From Holophagae bacterium (GTDB taxonomy: Bacteria > Acidobacteriota > Holophagae > Acanthopleuribacterales > Acanthopleuribacteraceae), in assembly GCA_030429565.1 (NCBI GenBank), contig JAUIFE010000001.1:496001-560000 (forward strand): 64,000 nt of DNA, written 5' to 3'. The position numbers were made by a program, and so were the translations under genes. The notes below the pieces were generated by a model. That model made no database searches. It saw only the letters and a list, made by a program, of their open reading frames with translations, and had not been told where the DNA came from. Of the stretch, positions 19,226 through 29,122 are shown piece after piece. Positions within the stretch are counted from its first letter, which is position 1, and each line of letters opens with the position of its first letter.

Positions 19226-19530
19226 GTTCGGACGACTCCGCTACGCCACCTGGCAAACAGTAAAGGTTTCAAACCTTTCGCCACGGACGCACGCCGCAAT
19301 GGCAACTAAGTGTCACTTGGCGGCGACGCCCCGGCACAGCACCGATTCTGCTCGGGTTGTACAACGCGTGCAACAACCCGGCAACGGAAACGGTACCCCT
19401 GGCGGGACAGCTGCCGGCGGCCAATCTGGGCACGCGCGCCGACCCGACGGCTAACCCGCCTTAAACCAGGCCGAAGCAGGGTGGGCGCGGTCACGGTTTA
19501 TGTAAAAGTTTGGTGAGCGGGTTGCGCATG

Positions 19531-19543
19531 AGTGAACACTTAC
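19531..19543. promoter_or_regulatory. Candidate TetR operator before the regulator gene
   Basis: AGTGAACACTTAC, with AGTG-AA-CACT as a dyad, ends 27 bases before the tetR start. It shares the pattern AGTNNNNACTTAC with 20338-20350, which ends 26 bases before the next gene. The remainder of the gap 19226-19569 shows no gene. Confidence 0.5.
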
Positions 19544-19569
19544 TTATTATTCTCAACGGAGGCTCTACC

Positions 19570-20292
19570 ATGTCGAAACCGACCCGGCTCAGCGCGGAGA
19601 AACGGCGCGAGTCGATCATCGCCGCCGCGCTGCCGCTGTTCGCCTACCATGGCTTCAACGGCACCACTACCAAACAAATCGCTGAGAAGGCAGGCATTTC
19701 CGAAGCGCTGCTCTACCGCCATTTTCCATCGAAAGAACATCTGTTCGCCGATATCCAAGGGTACCTGTGCCAGGCGACCCACCGCTTTTCTGAAATCATT
19801 AAAACGCTGGAGCCGTCGACCTCCACCCTGGTCAACAGTATTCACTTTCTAATTTCGGTCATTTTTGACGAAGAACACCCCGGCGAACCCGGTTCGCCAA
19901 CCGATCCCCATGTCTATATTTGTCGCTTGCTCGCCCAGAGCCTGCTTGAGGACGGCCACTTCGCCCGTACCTTCTGGCAAGCTCACATTGATCTATGGAC
20001 CGAAAAATGGGAAGCCTGCGTGCATGCCTCGGTGGCGGCGGGCGACATGATCGAAAATGAAGTCTCCCCGGTCATGCGGTTTTGGTTCACACACCACATC
20101 GCCATGTCCCTGCGCCTGATCCACTTACCCGAGAAACCCGCGGTCGACTACGGTTTCACCCACGCCGAAATCCAACAACAAGCGGTGCTGTTCGCCTTAC
20201 GCGGGTTCGGCCTCAAAGAAGCAGCCATCAAGGCACATTACAACGCCGCCATGCTCCAAATGTTTAACGAAGCCCTGTTCGGCCCCAGCTAA
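19570..20292 (+). CDS. TetR/AcrR family transcriptional regulator
   Basis: 240 residues from the ATG at 19570, preceded by GGAGG. Residues about 10-60 form the TetR DNA-binding domain: RRESIIAAALPLFAYHGF, TTTKQIAEKAGISEALLYRHF and PSKEHLFADI follow the consensus closely. The C-terminal part is helical and specific to the protein, as usual for ligand-binding domains of this family. It heads a same-strand cluster of envelope transport genes that it probably represses together with itself, as two matching operator-like sites suggest. The ligand is unknown. Confidence 0.92.
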   Translation: MSKPTRLSAEKRRESIIAAALPLFAYHGFNGTTTKQIAEKAGISEALLYRHFPSKEHLFADIQGYLCQATHRFSEIIKTLEPSTSTLVNSIHFLISVIFDEEHPGEPGSPTDPHVYICRLLAQSLLEDGHFARTFWQAHIDLWTEKWEACVHASVAAGDMIENEVSPVMRFWFTHHIAMSLRLIHLPEKPAVDYGFTHAEIQQQAVLFALRGFGLKEAAIKAHYNAAMLQMFNEALFGPS

Positions 20293-20337
20293 ACAAGCGC
20301 CGCACCGGGACTCAATGCAACCTTTTCCTGCTAACTA

Positions 20338-20350
20338 AGTATGTACTTAC
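20338..20350. promoter_or_regulatory. Candidate TetR operator before the LolA-like gene
   Basis: AGTATGTACTTAC lies within the dyad AAGTA-TG-TACTT (20337-20348). It shares AGTNNNNACTTAC with the site before tetR and has almost the same distance (26 against 27 bases) to the start codon. Confidence 0.5.
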
Positions 20351-20375
20351 GAACATCTGTTAAAGGAGTCCTTCT

Positions 20376-21149
20376 ATGAAGGCAGTACTGTTTTCTACCT
20401 TGCTTTTCGCCTGCACCGTCTCACCGATTCTTGCCCAGAGCCCCGAAAAGAAGGGCCTGGAAATCGCGCTTGAAAACGAAAAGAACAACGACGGCTTTGT
20501 CGGCGAGTATTCAGAAATGACGATGGTTCTGATTAACGCGCACGGCGACCGCATCGAGCGCAAAATGACGACGCGCACGCGCGAAACCAAACGCGAAGGC
20601 GATCAATCGGTGTCGCTGTTCCTGTGGCCGGCGGACGTGAAAGGCACCAAAATGCTGACCTGGACCTATAAAAAGAAAGACGACGACCAGTGGCTCTACC
20701 TGCCGGCACTCAAACGCGTGAAACGCATCAGCTCGCGCAATAAATCGGGTGCTTTCATGGGCAGCGAATTCGCCTATGAGGATTTGGGAAGCCAGGAAGT
20801 TGAGAAATTCAAGCACAAGTGGTTGGAAGACACGCAGTTCGACGGCCGCGACGCCTGGAAAATGGAACGCATCCCGGTCAGCAAGAAAAGTGGTTACAGC
20901 AAACAGGTATTGTGGGTCGACAAGGAGTATCACAACCCGGTCAAGATCGAATACTACGACCGCAAGGGTGAACTGCTGAAAACGGCGAGCTTCCGCGATT
21001 ACCGCAAGCTGGGCAACGTGTGGCGCGTGCACGAAATTGAAATGAACAACCACCAGACGAAAAAGTCGTCCATCATCACCTGGTCAACGCGCGAGGTGGG
21101 CAAGGAATACGACGAGTACGAATTTGAGAGTGACGGCCTGGTGAACTAA
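20376..21149 (+). CDS. Outer membrane lipoprotein-sorting protein (LolA-like)
   Basis: 257 residues, starting after AAAGGAGT. Residues 1-20 are a Sec signal peptide ending at ILA-Q. The mature protein has the features of the LolA/LolB-fold family usually annotated as outer membrane lipoprotein-sorting protein: LFLWPADVKGTKMLTWTYK, DDQWLYLPALKRVKRISS, FMGSEFAYEDLG and SKQVLWVDKEYHNPVKIEYYD. The family often sits beside MMPL exporters, as here, and is thought to carry a hydrophobic ligand across the periplasm. The first gene controlled by the predicted operator. Confidence 0.88.
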   Translation: MKAVLFSTLLFACTVSPILAQSPEKKGLEIALENEKNNDGFVGEYSEMTMVLINAHGDRIERKMTTRTRETKREGDQSVSLFLWPADVKGTKMLTWTYKKKDDDQWLYLPALKRVKRISSRNKSGAFMGSEFAYEDLGSQEVEKFKHKWLEDTQFDGRDAWKMERIPVSKKSGYSKQVLWVDKEYHNPVKIEYYDRKGELLKTASFRDYRKLGNVWRVHEIEMNNHQTKKSSIITWSTREVGKEYDEYEFESDGLVN

Positions 21150-21560
21150 AGGCGCGGTGCCGTCGCCCGCGTCGGTGCCGTAAATCCCGTTTCCACAACG
21201 CGAAAAACCCCTTGTGACTTTTCAGAAAACAACCCATCTCGGCGTGATCACGCGTTTTCCTCGCCCTCATTGGCAAAGGGACTTGGTAGAATCGACCGCA
21301 TCACATGCGCTTTGACCCGAAACGAGGTTTCACGGCGATGATTTGCGCGCCGGTTGGGTTGTGAAACGGAAGTCATTGAATGCCGCACGCGACCTCAACC
21401 ACTTGAATCGCACTGAAACCCCATCTATTCGGGTCCTTCCTTGGAACGGGCCGGGATTTCGCAAAATGAAAACCCAAGCGCCCAGTCACAAACAGGAAAA
21501 GACGGCGTCCTAGGCGCCCCCTGTTTGCCCTTGATCTCTGCCAAAGCTGGAGGAAACCTC
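21150..21560. other. Intergenic region, nothing recognised
   Basis: About 410 bases between the LolA-like and barrel genes. An open frame reaches upstream of 21561 in phase with the barrel gene but does not look like protein. No hairpin with a U tract was found, so the cluster may still be one transcript. Confidence 0.45.
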
Positions 21561-22865
21561 ATGCACCCGCGACAGCCAGGTCGATGCGGCACATCGACAG
21601 TCGGCTTTATTGTATTGCTATTGCTAATCCCCTCTCTAACAACGACCTCGGCATTCGCCGGGCTGCGCTTCAAAGGTGAAGTCGCCCTTGAAAGCCGCCA
21701 ATTTAGCGACGACGACAACGACGACACGGTCGATGCAGGCGTGGCGCTGTTCACGCGACTCGAAACGACGTTCAAGCGCCGTCGCTGGCGCGCATCGGTG
21801 CGCGGCATCGGCCGTTACGATGTGGAAGACGACAACCGCGAGATCTACGCACTGGAAGAAGCCTGGTTGGGCTACCGTGGTCGTGGTTGGGAATTTCGCG
21901 GCGGTTATCAGATGTTGAACTGGACGGCGACGGAAGCGTTCCACCCGGCCGACTTCGTCAACAGTCGCAACTACGACAGCAACATCGAAAATGCCGAAAA
22001 ACTGGGCGAACTGATGGTGTCGTTTAAGAAAAGCTTGGGCCGCGGCGGACTGACGTTCTACTACATGCCGCGCTTCGAGGACCCGGTGTTCCCGGGCCCA
22101 ACGTCCCGGCTTTCATTGGTCCCCCAGGATTTCGACCTCGGTCCTTACCGCATTTGGGAAGACGACACGGGCGAGCTGACCCAGGACCACAACATCCCAC
22201 AGTGGGGTGCGCGTTTCACGCAGACACTGGACAACGTCGACTTCAGCCTGCATTACATCGACCACATTGAACGCAACATGCCGATCTTCGTGCCCTTGGA
22301 TGAGGAGGACTTTCCCGATCCCGACGGCACCGTGGTGACACCGATCTACCAAAGGGTCATCGACGTAGGCGGGACCTACCTGCAAATCATGGGCCCATGG
22401 ATCGCCAAAGTCGAGTTCTCCCACAAGAACTTCATCAAACCCGATTTTCAGTCGTTTTTGCCGGAAATTTCGGACCACGGCCAAGCAGCCTTCGGTTTGG
22501 AATACGGCTGGGCGACAGCGGGCGGGGCCGACGTGGTCCTGCTCTTTGAAGCACAGGGTTTTATTGGTCCCGGCGAAGAACGCCGCGCGGAGCTCAACAT
22601 CTTCCAGCGCGACATTCTATTGGGTTACAGCCACGCCTGGAACGACACGATGGACCGGCAGTTGCTGGTCACGATCATTCACGATATCGAACGCAGCAGC
22701 GAAACCCTGGTAAACGCACGTTACTCGCAGCGGCTTACCGATACCTGGAAAGTCAAAGGCGGCTTCCGACTCGTCGAAGCGCCGCAGAAAGAAGAAGACC
22801 CGGTCGGCCTGGAACTGCTCGACGAGAGCAATCAGATTTATCTGACCTTGTCGCGGTTTTTCTAA
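21561..22865 (+). CDS. Outer-membrane beta-barrel protein (porin-like)
   Basis: 434 residues from the ATG at 21561 after GGAGGA. A signal peptide (hydrophobic VGFIVLLLLIPS, ending near AFA) is followed by alternating polar and aromatic stretches typical of barrel strands (YALEEAWLGYRGRGWEFRGG, NVDFSLHYIDHIERN, DVVLLFEAQGFIG). The chain ends in a phenylalanine (LTLSRFF), the usual signal for outer-membrane insertion. The N-terminus resembles DUF1302-type porins found next to RND exporters. It lies between the LolA-like and MMPL genes and may be the outer-membrane partner of the exporter. Confidence 0.75.
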   Translation: MHPRQPGRCGTSTVGFIVLLLLIPSLTTTSAFAGLRFKGEVALESRQFSDDDNDDTVDAGVALFTRLETTFKRRRWRASVRGIGRYDVEDDNREIYALEEAWLGYRGRGWEFRGGYQMLNWTATEAFHPADFVNSRNYDSNIENAEKLGELMVSFKKSLGRGGLTFYYMPRFEDPVFPGPTSRLSLVPQDFDLGPYRIWEDDTGELTQDHNIPQWGARFTQTLDNVDFSLHYIDHIERNMPIFVPLDEEDFPDPDGTVVTPIYQRVIDVGGTYLQIMGPWIAKVEFSHKNFIKPDFQSFLPEISDHGQAAFGLEYGWATAGGADVVLLFEAQGFIGPGEERRAELNIFQRDILLGYSHAWNDTMDRQLLVTIIHDIERSSETLVNARYSQRLTDTWKVKGGFRLVEAPQKEEDPVGLELLDESNQIYLTLSRFF

Positions 22866-22979
22866 ACCGGCCAAACCCGGCAACGCGGCCCCGCGCAGCC
22901 GCCGCGCCGGCGTTATCTTACATCGCCGATCGCCGCCCTTGCCGGCGCGCCTCGGCTCCCGTTCTAAGGAGCATGTGAT

Positions 22980-25376
22980 ATGTCCACCGAAGAAAAATCC
23001 AGCCTGAGCTATCGCACCGCCAATTTTTTGGTCACCCGACCGTTGATCGCCATGAGTTTGGGCGTTTTATTAATTGCTACTTTTGTCGCGGGCCTGCCCC
23101 GCCTTGGTTCCGACTTCAGTTACCGCATGTGGTTCCGTGAAACGGATCCGCTGTTAAAAGCCTTTGACGAGTTCGAACGCCAGTTTGGCAACGACGAAAA
23201 CGTGGTCGTTGCAATTCACTCGGAATCGGGTGTGTTCGACGTGGAAACGGCGACCATGATCCACAGTCTGACGGAAGATATGTGGCAGGTTGCGGAAATC
23301 ATTCGCGTCGATTCGCTGTCGAACTTTAACTGGGTTCACGCGGAAGGCGACGAAATGATCGTCGAACCGCTGATTCCCGACCTAGAGGAGCTGGGCACGG
23401 ACATCCTAGCCGAACGCGCCAAGGTGGCAGAAAACCACGAAACGGTACCTGGCTATTTACTGTCGCCGGACGGAAAAACGGCGCTGGTAATCGGGGTGCT
23501 CAAGCCGGCGATTGGCGGCACACCCGACTACAACGAGGTCATGTCGAGCACGCGCGAGTTAATGCGCAAGTACAGCGCCGTCGAGCTACCGGCGACCTTA
23601 CGCGACTTTACCTTTATCGAAACCTATCAAGGCCAAGGCGACCATACGTTTTATATCTCCGGCAGCGCGGCGGTCAGCCAAACCTTTAAGGACGTGACGG
23701 AAGCGGATCTAGAAACCATGATCCCGGTGCTGTTACTGGCGATTGTGGTATTTCTGCTGCTTTCCTTCCGACGCTTCTCTGCGCTGGTGCTGCCGTTTGT
23801 CATCATCGTGCCAAGCCTGATGATGGCGCTGGGTTTTGCCGGGTGGACGGGTTTCAAATTCAACAACTTGACGTCGACAGTCCCGCACATTTTGATTGCC
23901 ATCGGCATCGCCGATGCGGTCCACATCCTGGTGACCTTCTTCCAGTTCCGCCGCATGGGTTACGAGCGGGTGGAAGCGACGCGTAAAACCCTCGATAAGA
24001 ACTTGTTGCCGACCTTGCTCACGAGTGTCTCGACAACCATAGGTTTCTTCAGCTTCACCACGGCCGAGTTGGTGCCCATCATCGGCATGGGTGTCCTGGC
24101 AGGCGTCGGCACCATGTTCGCCTGGCTGATAACGATCCTCATGCTGTGTCCCCTGCTCGCGTTGCTGCCAATCAAGGTCAAGAAAGAAGAGGACGCGACC
24201 CATATCTCCGAGGCGCACCCGCAAGCGATCCGTTACACACGCTGGTTACAACGTTGGCGCGTGCCGATCATGGCGCTTTATGCAATCGGCGGCGCGGTAG
24301 CGATCTACGTGGCTTTACAAAACGAAATTAACGCCGACGTGTTTAAGTACTTCTCAACCGAGGTTCACACGCGCACGGCCAACTTCTACATTGAAGAGCA
24401 GGTAGGCGGAATTTCGGCTATTGAGATCTCGATTGACAGCGGAGAAGCCGACGGTATCAAGGATCCGGCCTTTTTGAAGAAGGTCGAAGCCTTGGAAGAC
24501 TGGCTCGATTCGCGTGATCACATCACCAAAACCATTGCGATTACGGACATTATCAAGCAATCCAATCGCTCGTTGAACGGTGAAGACCAAGCGGCCTACA
24601 TCATCCCAGACGACCGCAACCTCATCGCGCAGGAGTTGTTCCTGTACACGATGAGCCTGCCGCAAGGCATGGATCTCAACAACCGTATGACGTTGGACAA
24701 CCGCCGGATGCGCCTGTCGGCGATGACGACGATGCACAAATCGGCGCAAGCGGTCAAAGAGTTCGCATTAATTGAAAAGAAAGCGGAAGAACTGGGCCTA
24801 AGCGCAATGATCACCGGCAAAAACCCGCTTTATCACCGCATGAACGGTTATGTCGTGCGAACCTTTATCACCTCGATCCTGCTGGCCGTGGTGCTGGTGT
24901 CCATTTTGATGGTGATCATCCTGCGCAGTGTCAAACTGGGCCTGCTTTCAATGATTCCCAACCTGATGCCGTTGGTTTTCGGCGGTATGTTCATGACGAT
25001 GTTGAGCAAACCGCTCGATATCGGCACGGTTTTGGTGGCCTCGACCTGTCTGGGGATTGCCGTTGACGACACGGTTCACTTCTTAACCAACTACTTGCGC
25101 TGGCGCCGCAACGGTTCGAGCCGCCAGATGGCGGTGGCCCACGTATTAACGCACACGGGTCCGGCGCTGGTGGTCACAACCCTGATCTTGGTCGCGGGTT
25201 TTGGGACCTTCGCGTTTGCAGCCTTCGTCCCCAACATCAACTTCGGTATTTTGACGGCGATCGTTTTGACGACGGCGTTGGTCACCGACGGAACCCTGCT
25301 GCCGGCCCTGGTCTTGGGCCGTGCCCAAGAACAAGAAGAAAGCACCGATCAAAAGGTGGTTGAAGCAACGGCTTAA
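22980..25376 (+). CDS. MMPL/RND superfamily exporter
   Basis: 798 residues. The layout is that of a two-fold repeated RND permease: a first membrane helix (about 25-45), a large periplasmic domain, five helices (about 250-400, including FNNLTSTVPHILIAIGIADAVHILV), a second helix and periplasmic domain (from about 425), then five more helices (about 625-780, with PLDIGTVLVASTCLGIAVDDTVHFL). The repeated GIADAVH and GIAVDDTVHF motifs carry the charged residues of the proton path in helix 4 and its counterpart. Relatives move lipids or hydrophobic metabolites (HpnN, MmpL). Ends the predicted operon. Confidence 0.93.
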   Translation: MSTEEKSSLSYRTANFLVTRPLIAMSLGVLLIATFVAGLPRLGSDFSYRMWFRETDPLLKAFDEFERQFGNDENVVVAIHSESGVFDVETATMIHSLTEDMWQVAEIIRVDSLSNFNWVHAEGDEMIVEPLIPDLEELGTDILAERAKVAENHETVPGYLLSPDGKTALVIGVLKPAIGGTPDYNEVMSSTRELMRKYSAVELPATLRDFTFIETYQGQGDHTFYISGSAAVSQTFKDVTEADLETMIPVLLLAIVVFLLLSFRRFSALVLPFVIIVPSLMMALGFAGWTGFKFNNLTSTVPHILIAIGIADAVHILVTFFQFRRMGYERVEATRKTLDKNLLPTLLTSVSTTIGFFSFTTAELVPIIGMGVLAGVGTMFAWLITILMLCPLLALLPIKVKKEEDATHISEAHPQAIRYTRWLQRWRVPIMALYAIGGAVAIYVALQNEINADVFKYFSTEVHTRTANFYIEEQVGGISAIEISIDSGEADGIKDPAFLKKVEALEDWLDSRDHITKTIAITDIIKQSNRSLNGEDQAAYIIPDDRNLIAQELFLYTMSLPQGMDLNNRMTLDNRRMRLSAMTTMHKSAQAVKEFALIEKKAEELGLSAMITGKNPLYHRMNGYVVRTFITSILLAVVLVSILMVIILRSVKLGLLSMIPNLMPLVFGGMFMTMLSKPLDIGTVLVASTCLGIAVDDTVHFLTNYLRWRRNGSSRQMAVAHVLTHTGPALVVTTLILVAGFGTFAFAAFVPNINFGILTAIVLTTALVTDGTLLPALVLGRAQEQEESTDQKVVEATA

Positions 25377-25436
25377 AGCCTAAAAGCGCCGCACTTAGCG
25401 GCGATATTAGATAGAACCCACCTCTTTCAAGCATAA

Positions 25437-25467
25437 AATGCCGGCTGAATCAGCCGGCATTTTTTTT
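25437..25467 (+). terminator. Rho-independent terminator after the RND gene
   Basis: ATGCCGGCTG pairs with CAGCCGGCAT around a short loop and is followed by eight T. It lies 60 bases after the stop of the MMPL gene. Confidence 0.9.
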
Positions 25468-25962
25468 AGTCCAAAGGACTCGGCGGGCTGACAGAACCAA
25501 AAAACCCATGTCGCCCCCCAACCACCCGGCCCAAGCAATTGCCGGGCGCATGCGACCTTTCCCTGGTTAACCGTTCTTTTCTAGTGCCGCCTCGGAAAAC
25601 ATGTGATTTAATGATGAGAAATTGTCGTAAAAATTCATCCTTGCCCGCCGCCTCAGGTTTCCTGCGGCACCACGCCACGCGGCACCTTGCACCACCGCTC
25701 AAGCAACCAAGACCTTGTGCGTCACAACATTGAAGGTCGCCTACAAGAGCTTTAAACTCTTGTTTGTCTTAGTGTTGTACCAGGCCGTTAGCGGTGGACA
25801 CAGTGTCCCTTGACATAGCAAACGCGGCGGCCGGCGCCGAGCGGTACACCTGAAACAACCAGGCAACGGCGCAAAACGCCGTCCCATTGCATGTTCTTGA
25901 CCGTTAAACGGACCCTGTCGACTTTTTGGTCGGCAAGGTGGTTGCCACCACATGGGAGTCCC
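25468..25962. other. Intergenic region, nothing recognised
   Basis: About 490 bases between the terminator and the acyltransferase-like gene. Short frames on both strands lack ribosome binding sites and similarity. The promoter of the next gene should be here but was not resolved. Confidence 0.45.
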
Positions 25963-27129
25963 ATGAGAAACCTTTTTAAGCGTTGGTTAACGGGGTTCGA
26001 GCGCGTCTACCGCGCCGATACAGAAGCCGAGCGAAAAGCAGTGTACCGCCTGCGCTACCAAGTTTTTGTTGAGGAACTCAACAAAGACCTGGCCAATGCA
26101 GACCATCACAACAGGGAAATTCGCGACCCAGAAGACGAACAGCCCAACACGACCCTGTTCTATACCGTCAGCCAGGGGGGTTTTTCGGGATCGTTGCGCG
26201 TCGTCATGTGGCAACCACGCCAATTGACGCGGGACATTAGCAATACCTATGCGCTGCACCTTTTTCCGAACATCGAGAAACACCCCATTGCCGAGGTCGG
26301 TCGCTTAGTCGCTTCGTCTAAGTCGCGTGGCCAATTGGTTTTACCAGCCCTTGCCCGCGCCGGCTACGACTTTGCCGTGGGCGAGCACGGCTGCCACTTT
26401 GCTTTTTCATTTTGCGCGCCGGGCTTAGTGCGTCCTTACCGTCGTCTCGGTTACCGCCCTTACAATGCGGGCATGATTTCCACCACCGACGGCTTGCGCG
26501 TGCCCCTCATTATGATCACCAGCGATCGCGCTTACTTCGAGGAAGTCAATTCACCGCTGGCACCATTCGTCAGCCTCTATTTCGGGCCGAAGCGCAATCG
26601 ACTCGCCCCACTTGATTTAACACCGTACCGCAAGATATTGGGCGAGTCAGAAAACCGCATTGAGGTCAAACCCGACCAAGTTTGGCAACAAATTCAGATG
26701 GAACTCAACCGCGACAGCGGCCCCTCTTGCTCGCTTATGGACAACTTAAGCGAACGCGAGTTGCGCAAGCTGGCAGAACAAGGTGTGATTTTACAGGTGC
26801 AACCGTACCAACGGGTCACCCGTGAGGACCTGCATGAACGCGAAATGTTCGTCATTTTGGACGGGGTCTTTGTGGTTTATAGCGGCGAAAAGCGGTTGGC
26901 CATGTTGCACAAAGGCGACATTTTCGGCGAAGTCGCCTTACTGCTGGACAGTGGCAAACGCTTGGCCTCAATTCGCGCCTTAAATCGCGGCAAGCTCTTG
27001 GTTTTGCGACGTAAATTCATTGAAGACATGATGGAGCGTGATCCAAAAATCGCCGCCAAACTGCTCTTTAATATCAGCCGCATTTTGGCGCAACGCTTTG
27101 CGGGCGTGGCCAAATTGGGCGATTCATGA
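25963..27129 (+). CDS. GNAT-type acyltransferase (FeeM/LuxI-like) fused to a cyclic nucleotide-binding domain
   Basis: 388 residues from the ATG at 25963, five bases after GGGAG. Residues about 15-220 resemble N-acyl amino acid synthase/acyl-homoserine lactone synthase-type GNAT proteins: AVYRLRYQVFVEELN, GFSGSLRVV, IAEVGRLVASSKSRG and the later RPYRRLGYRPY. Residues about 265-385 are a cNMP-binding domain with VILDGVFVVYSG and the phosphate cassette GDIFGEVALLLDSGKRLAS, including the Glu and Arg that contact the nucleotide. A sensory domain on an acyltransferase suggests allosteric control, as in mycobacterial Pat, where the order is reversed. Substrate unknown. Confidence 0.78.
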   Translation: MRNLFKRWLTGFERVYRADTEAERKAVYRLRYQVFVEELNKDLANADHHNREIRDPEDEQPNTTLFYTVSQGGFSGSLRVVMWQPRQLTRDISNTYALHLFPNIEKHPIAEVGRLVASSKSRGQLVLPALARAGYDFAVGEHGCHFAFSFCAPGLVRPYRRLGYRPYNAGMISTTDGLRVPLIMITSDRAYFEEVNSPLAPFVSLYFGPKRNRLAPLDLTPYRKILGESENRIEVKPDQVWQQIQMELNRDSGPSCSLMDNLSERELRKLAEQGVILQVQPYQRVTREDLHEREMFVILDGVFVVYSGEKRLAMLHKGDIFGEVALLLDSGKRLASIRALNRGKLLVLRRKFIEDMMERDPKIAAKLLFNISRILAQRFAGVAKLGDS

Positions 27130-27654
27130 GGCACCAAACTAAGCCCCGGCCGGGCGACGTGATGCCCTAATATTCACGCGGCTCAAGCCTCAGAAAAGGT
27201 GTCCGACTAGGTTTCCGATGTGGCCGCCGGACGCCGCGGCATGTGGCCGTACTGGGCGTAGGCGGCCTCCGCCACGACCGATCTATCGCGAGCAGGCCGC
27301 CATGTCGAGGCAGTCAAGGACATGCTGCAAACCCTAATTTCCGATTTCAGTCGCCAAGCCGGCGCCCTCAAGGAATAGGTGAAGCGCGTTCAGTTTAAAT
27401 AGCCGGACAGGGCAAGCCGGCGCCGAACGGGGCTGACGAAAGACGGCCATTGCGGTGCATCGCTTTTGCATCCGTGCCGGCATTTGCCTATAATGGCGCG
27501 CTAAGCCGTGTTCCTCGGTCGTTTCGGGTTCCCCCACCCATTTCACCACGACCATCCCCAACGAATACGGTATCCCAAAGTAAGCGGCTCGGCATGGCGT
27601 TTCCCCAGGCACGGAACCCCGTCCCGTTATCCCGAATCGCTCAAAGGACCCAAC
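27130..27654. other. Intergenic region, nothing recognised
   Basis: About 520 bases before asd. A frame open upstream in phase with asd (from 27508) has no similarity to the family. No terminator or RNA structure was recognised. Confidence 0.45.
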
Positions 27655-28704
27655 ATGACCCAGAAAAAAAGAGCGGCGATTCTAGGCGCCACGGGTGCCG
27701 TCGGGCAGCGTTTCATTCAACTGCTAGCCGACCATCCACAAATTGAAGTCACGACGCTATGCGCCTCGGAGCGCAACGCGGGTAAAACTTACGCCGAAGC
27801 GGTGAACTGGCAAGTGCCAGGTGAGCGGCCAACCTATGCCGATCACTTGGTGTTGCGAAATTGCCGGCCCGACTTCGAAGCCGACATTGTCTTTTCAGCA
27901 CTGCCCAGTTCCAGCGCGCGTGAGGTCGAACCGGCCTTCGCGGCTGCCGGCCACGCCGTTGTTTCCAACGCCTCCGCCCACCGCATGGGCGTCGATGTGC
28001 CACTGCTGATTCCCGAAATCAACCCCGACCATACCGGCCTGATTGAAACCCAGCGCAAGAACCATGGCTGGTCGGGCTACATCGTGACCAACCCCAACTG
28101 CTCAACCCTTGGATTGGCTCTGCCGTTAAAAGCGCTTGACGACGCGTTCGGTATCACCGAAGTTAACGTGGTCACCTTGCAAGCCAAATCCGGCGCCGGC
28201 TACCCCGGCCCGCCCGAAGAACTGATCGGCGACAATGTGCTGCCGTACATTGCGGGCGAAGAAGACAAAATCGAAACGGAACCCAACAAAATTCTCGGGA
28301 CGTTGAAAGGCGACACCATTGTCGACCACAACATGGTGTTGTCGGCGCAGTGTCACCGCGTCGACGTGCTCGACGGCCACACAGAAGCGCTGAACATTCG
28401 CTTCAAACAAACGCCGTCGGTCGAAGAAATCAAAAACTGCTTGCGCAACTTCAAGGGATTACCGCAAACGGCCGGGCTACACAGCGCGCCGGCGGCGGCG
28501 ATCGAAGTACGCGACGAAGATGATCGCCCCCAACCGAAGTTGGACTTGTGGGCGGGTAAAGGCATGGCCACCGTTGTCGGCCGCATTCGCCCTTGCCCCC
28601 TGTTCGGCATCAAGATGGTGATTCTCTCGCACAACACAGTTCGCGGTGCAGCGGGAGCAGCACTCTTAAACGCGGAACTGCTGATCCACCAAGGACTGCT
28701 GTAG
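27655..28704 (+). CDS. asd: Aspartate-semialdehyde dehydrogenase
   Basis: 349 residues from the ATG at 27655 after AAAGGA. It reduces aspartyl phosphate to aspartate semialdehyde with NADPH, the branch point to lysine/diaminopimelate, threonine and methionine. The N-terminal dinucleotide motif is AILGATGAVGQRFIQLL; the catalytic cysteine is in TNPNCSTLGL; substrate-binding segments are QAKSGAGYPG and QCHRVDVLDGH. The sequence is of the archaeal/fungal-like subfamily rather than the E. coli type, going by length and the SGAGYPG form. Monocistronic, with a terminator behind it. Confidence 0.95.
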   Translation: MTQKKRAAILGATGAVGQRFIQLLADHPQIEVTTLCASERNAGKTYAEAVNWQVPGERPTYADHLVLRNCRPDFEADIVFSALPSSSAREVEPAFAAAGHAVVSNASAHRMGVDVPLLIPEINPDHTGLIETQRKNHGWSGYIVTNPNCSTLGLALPLKALDDAFGITEVNVVTLQAKSGAGYPGPPEELIGDNVLPYIAGEEDKIETEPNKILGTLKGDTIVDHNMVLSAQCHRVDVLDGHTEALNIRFKQTPSVEEIKNCLRNFKGLPQTAGLHSAPAAAIEVRDEDDRPQPKLDLWAGKGMATVVGRIRPCPLFGIKMVILSHNTVRGAAGAALLNAELLIHQGLL

Positions 28705-28826
28705 GTCGAGTGCGCAAAAGCTTCGCACACGAAGCAATGTCATTCGTGAGAATTCGACGAAACTTTGCCCTAAAAAAGCGCTGCTTGACACAACGCGGCA
28801 AAAGTTTCAGATGCTAAAGTCCTGAA

Positions 28827-28860
28827 AACGAGCCTCTTATTTTGAGAGGCTCGTTTCTTT
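28827..28860 (+). terminator. Rho-independent terminator after asd
   Basis: AACGAGCCTCT pairs with AGAGGCTCGTT, followed by TCTTT. It is 122 bases after the asd stop. Confidence 0.85.
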
Positions 28861-29122
28861 GGGATTGCTGCCGCTGAACCTTTTCAGGATTTTTTCTTGA
28901 CCCTCCCGCCGCATAATGGTTTCCTTTAAGGGATGATTGAACGGCTGCAGCTACCTCGAACCCGCCTTAGGGGCGTTTTGTACTTTAGCCGATTGGGTTC
29001 ATTTTTTTCGCATCGGTTCCGGTTCGAGGACAAATAGTGAGCTGATATTTGTGTTAATCAGGGCAATGGTTTGTTGGCCCGTGAAAGACCACCGCGGTAG
29101 GTCGGCCGTGGAGGATTGCTGG

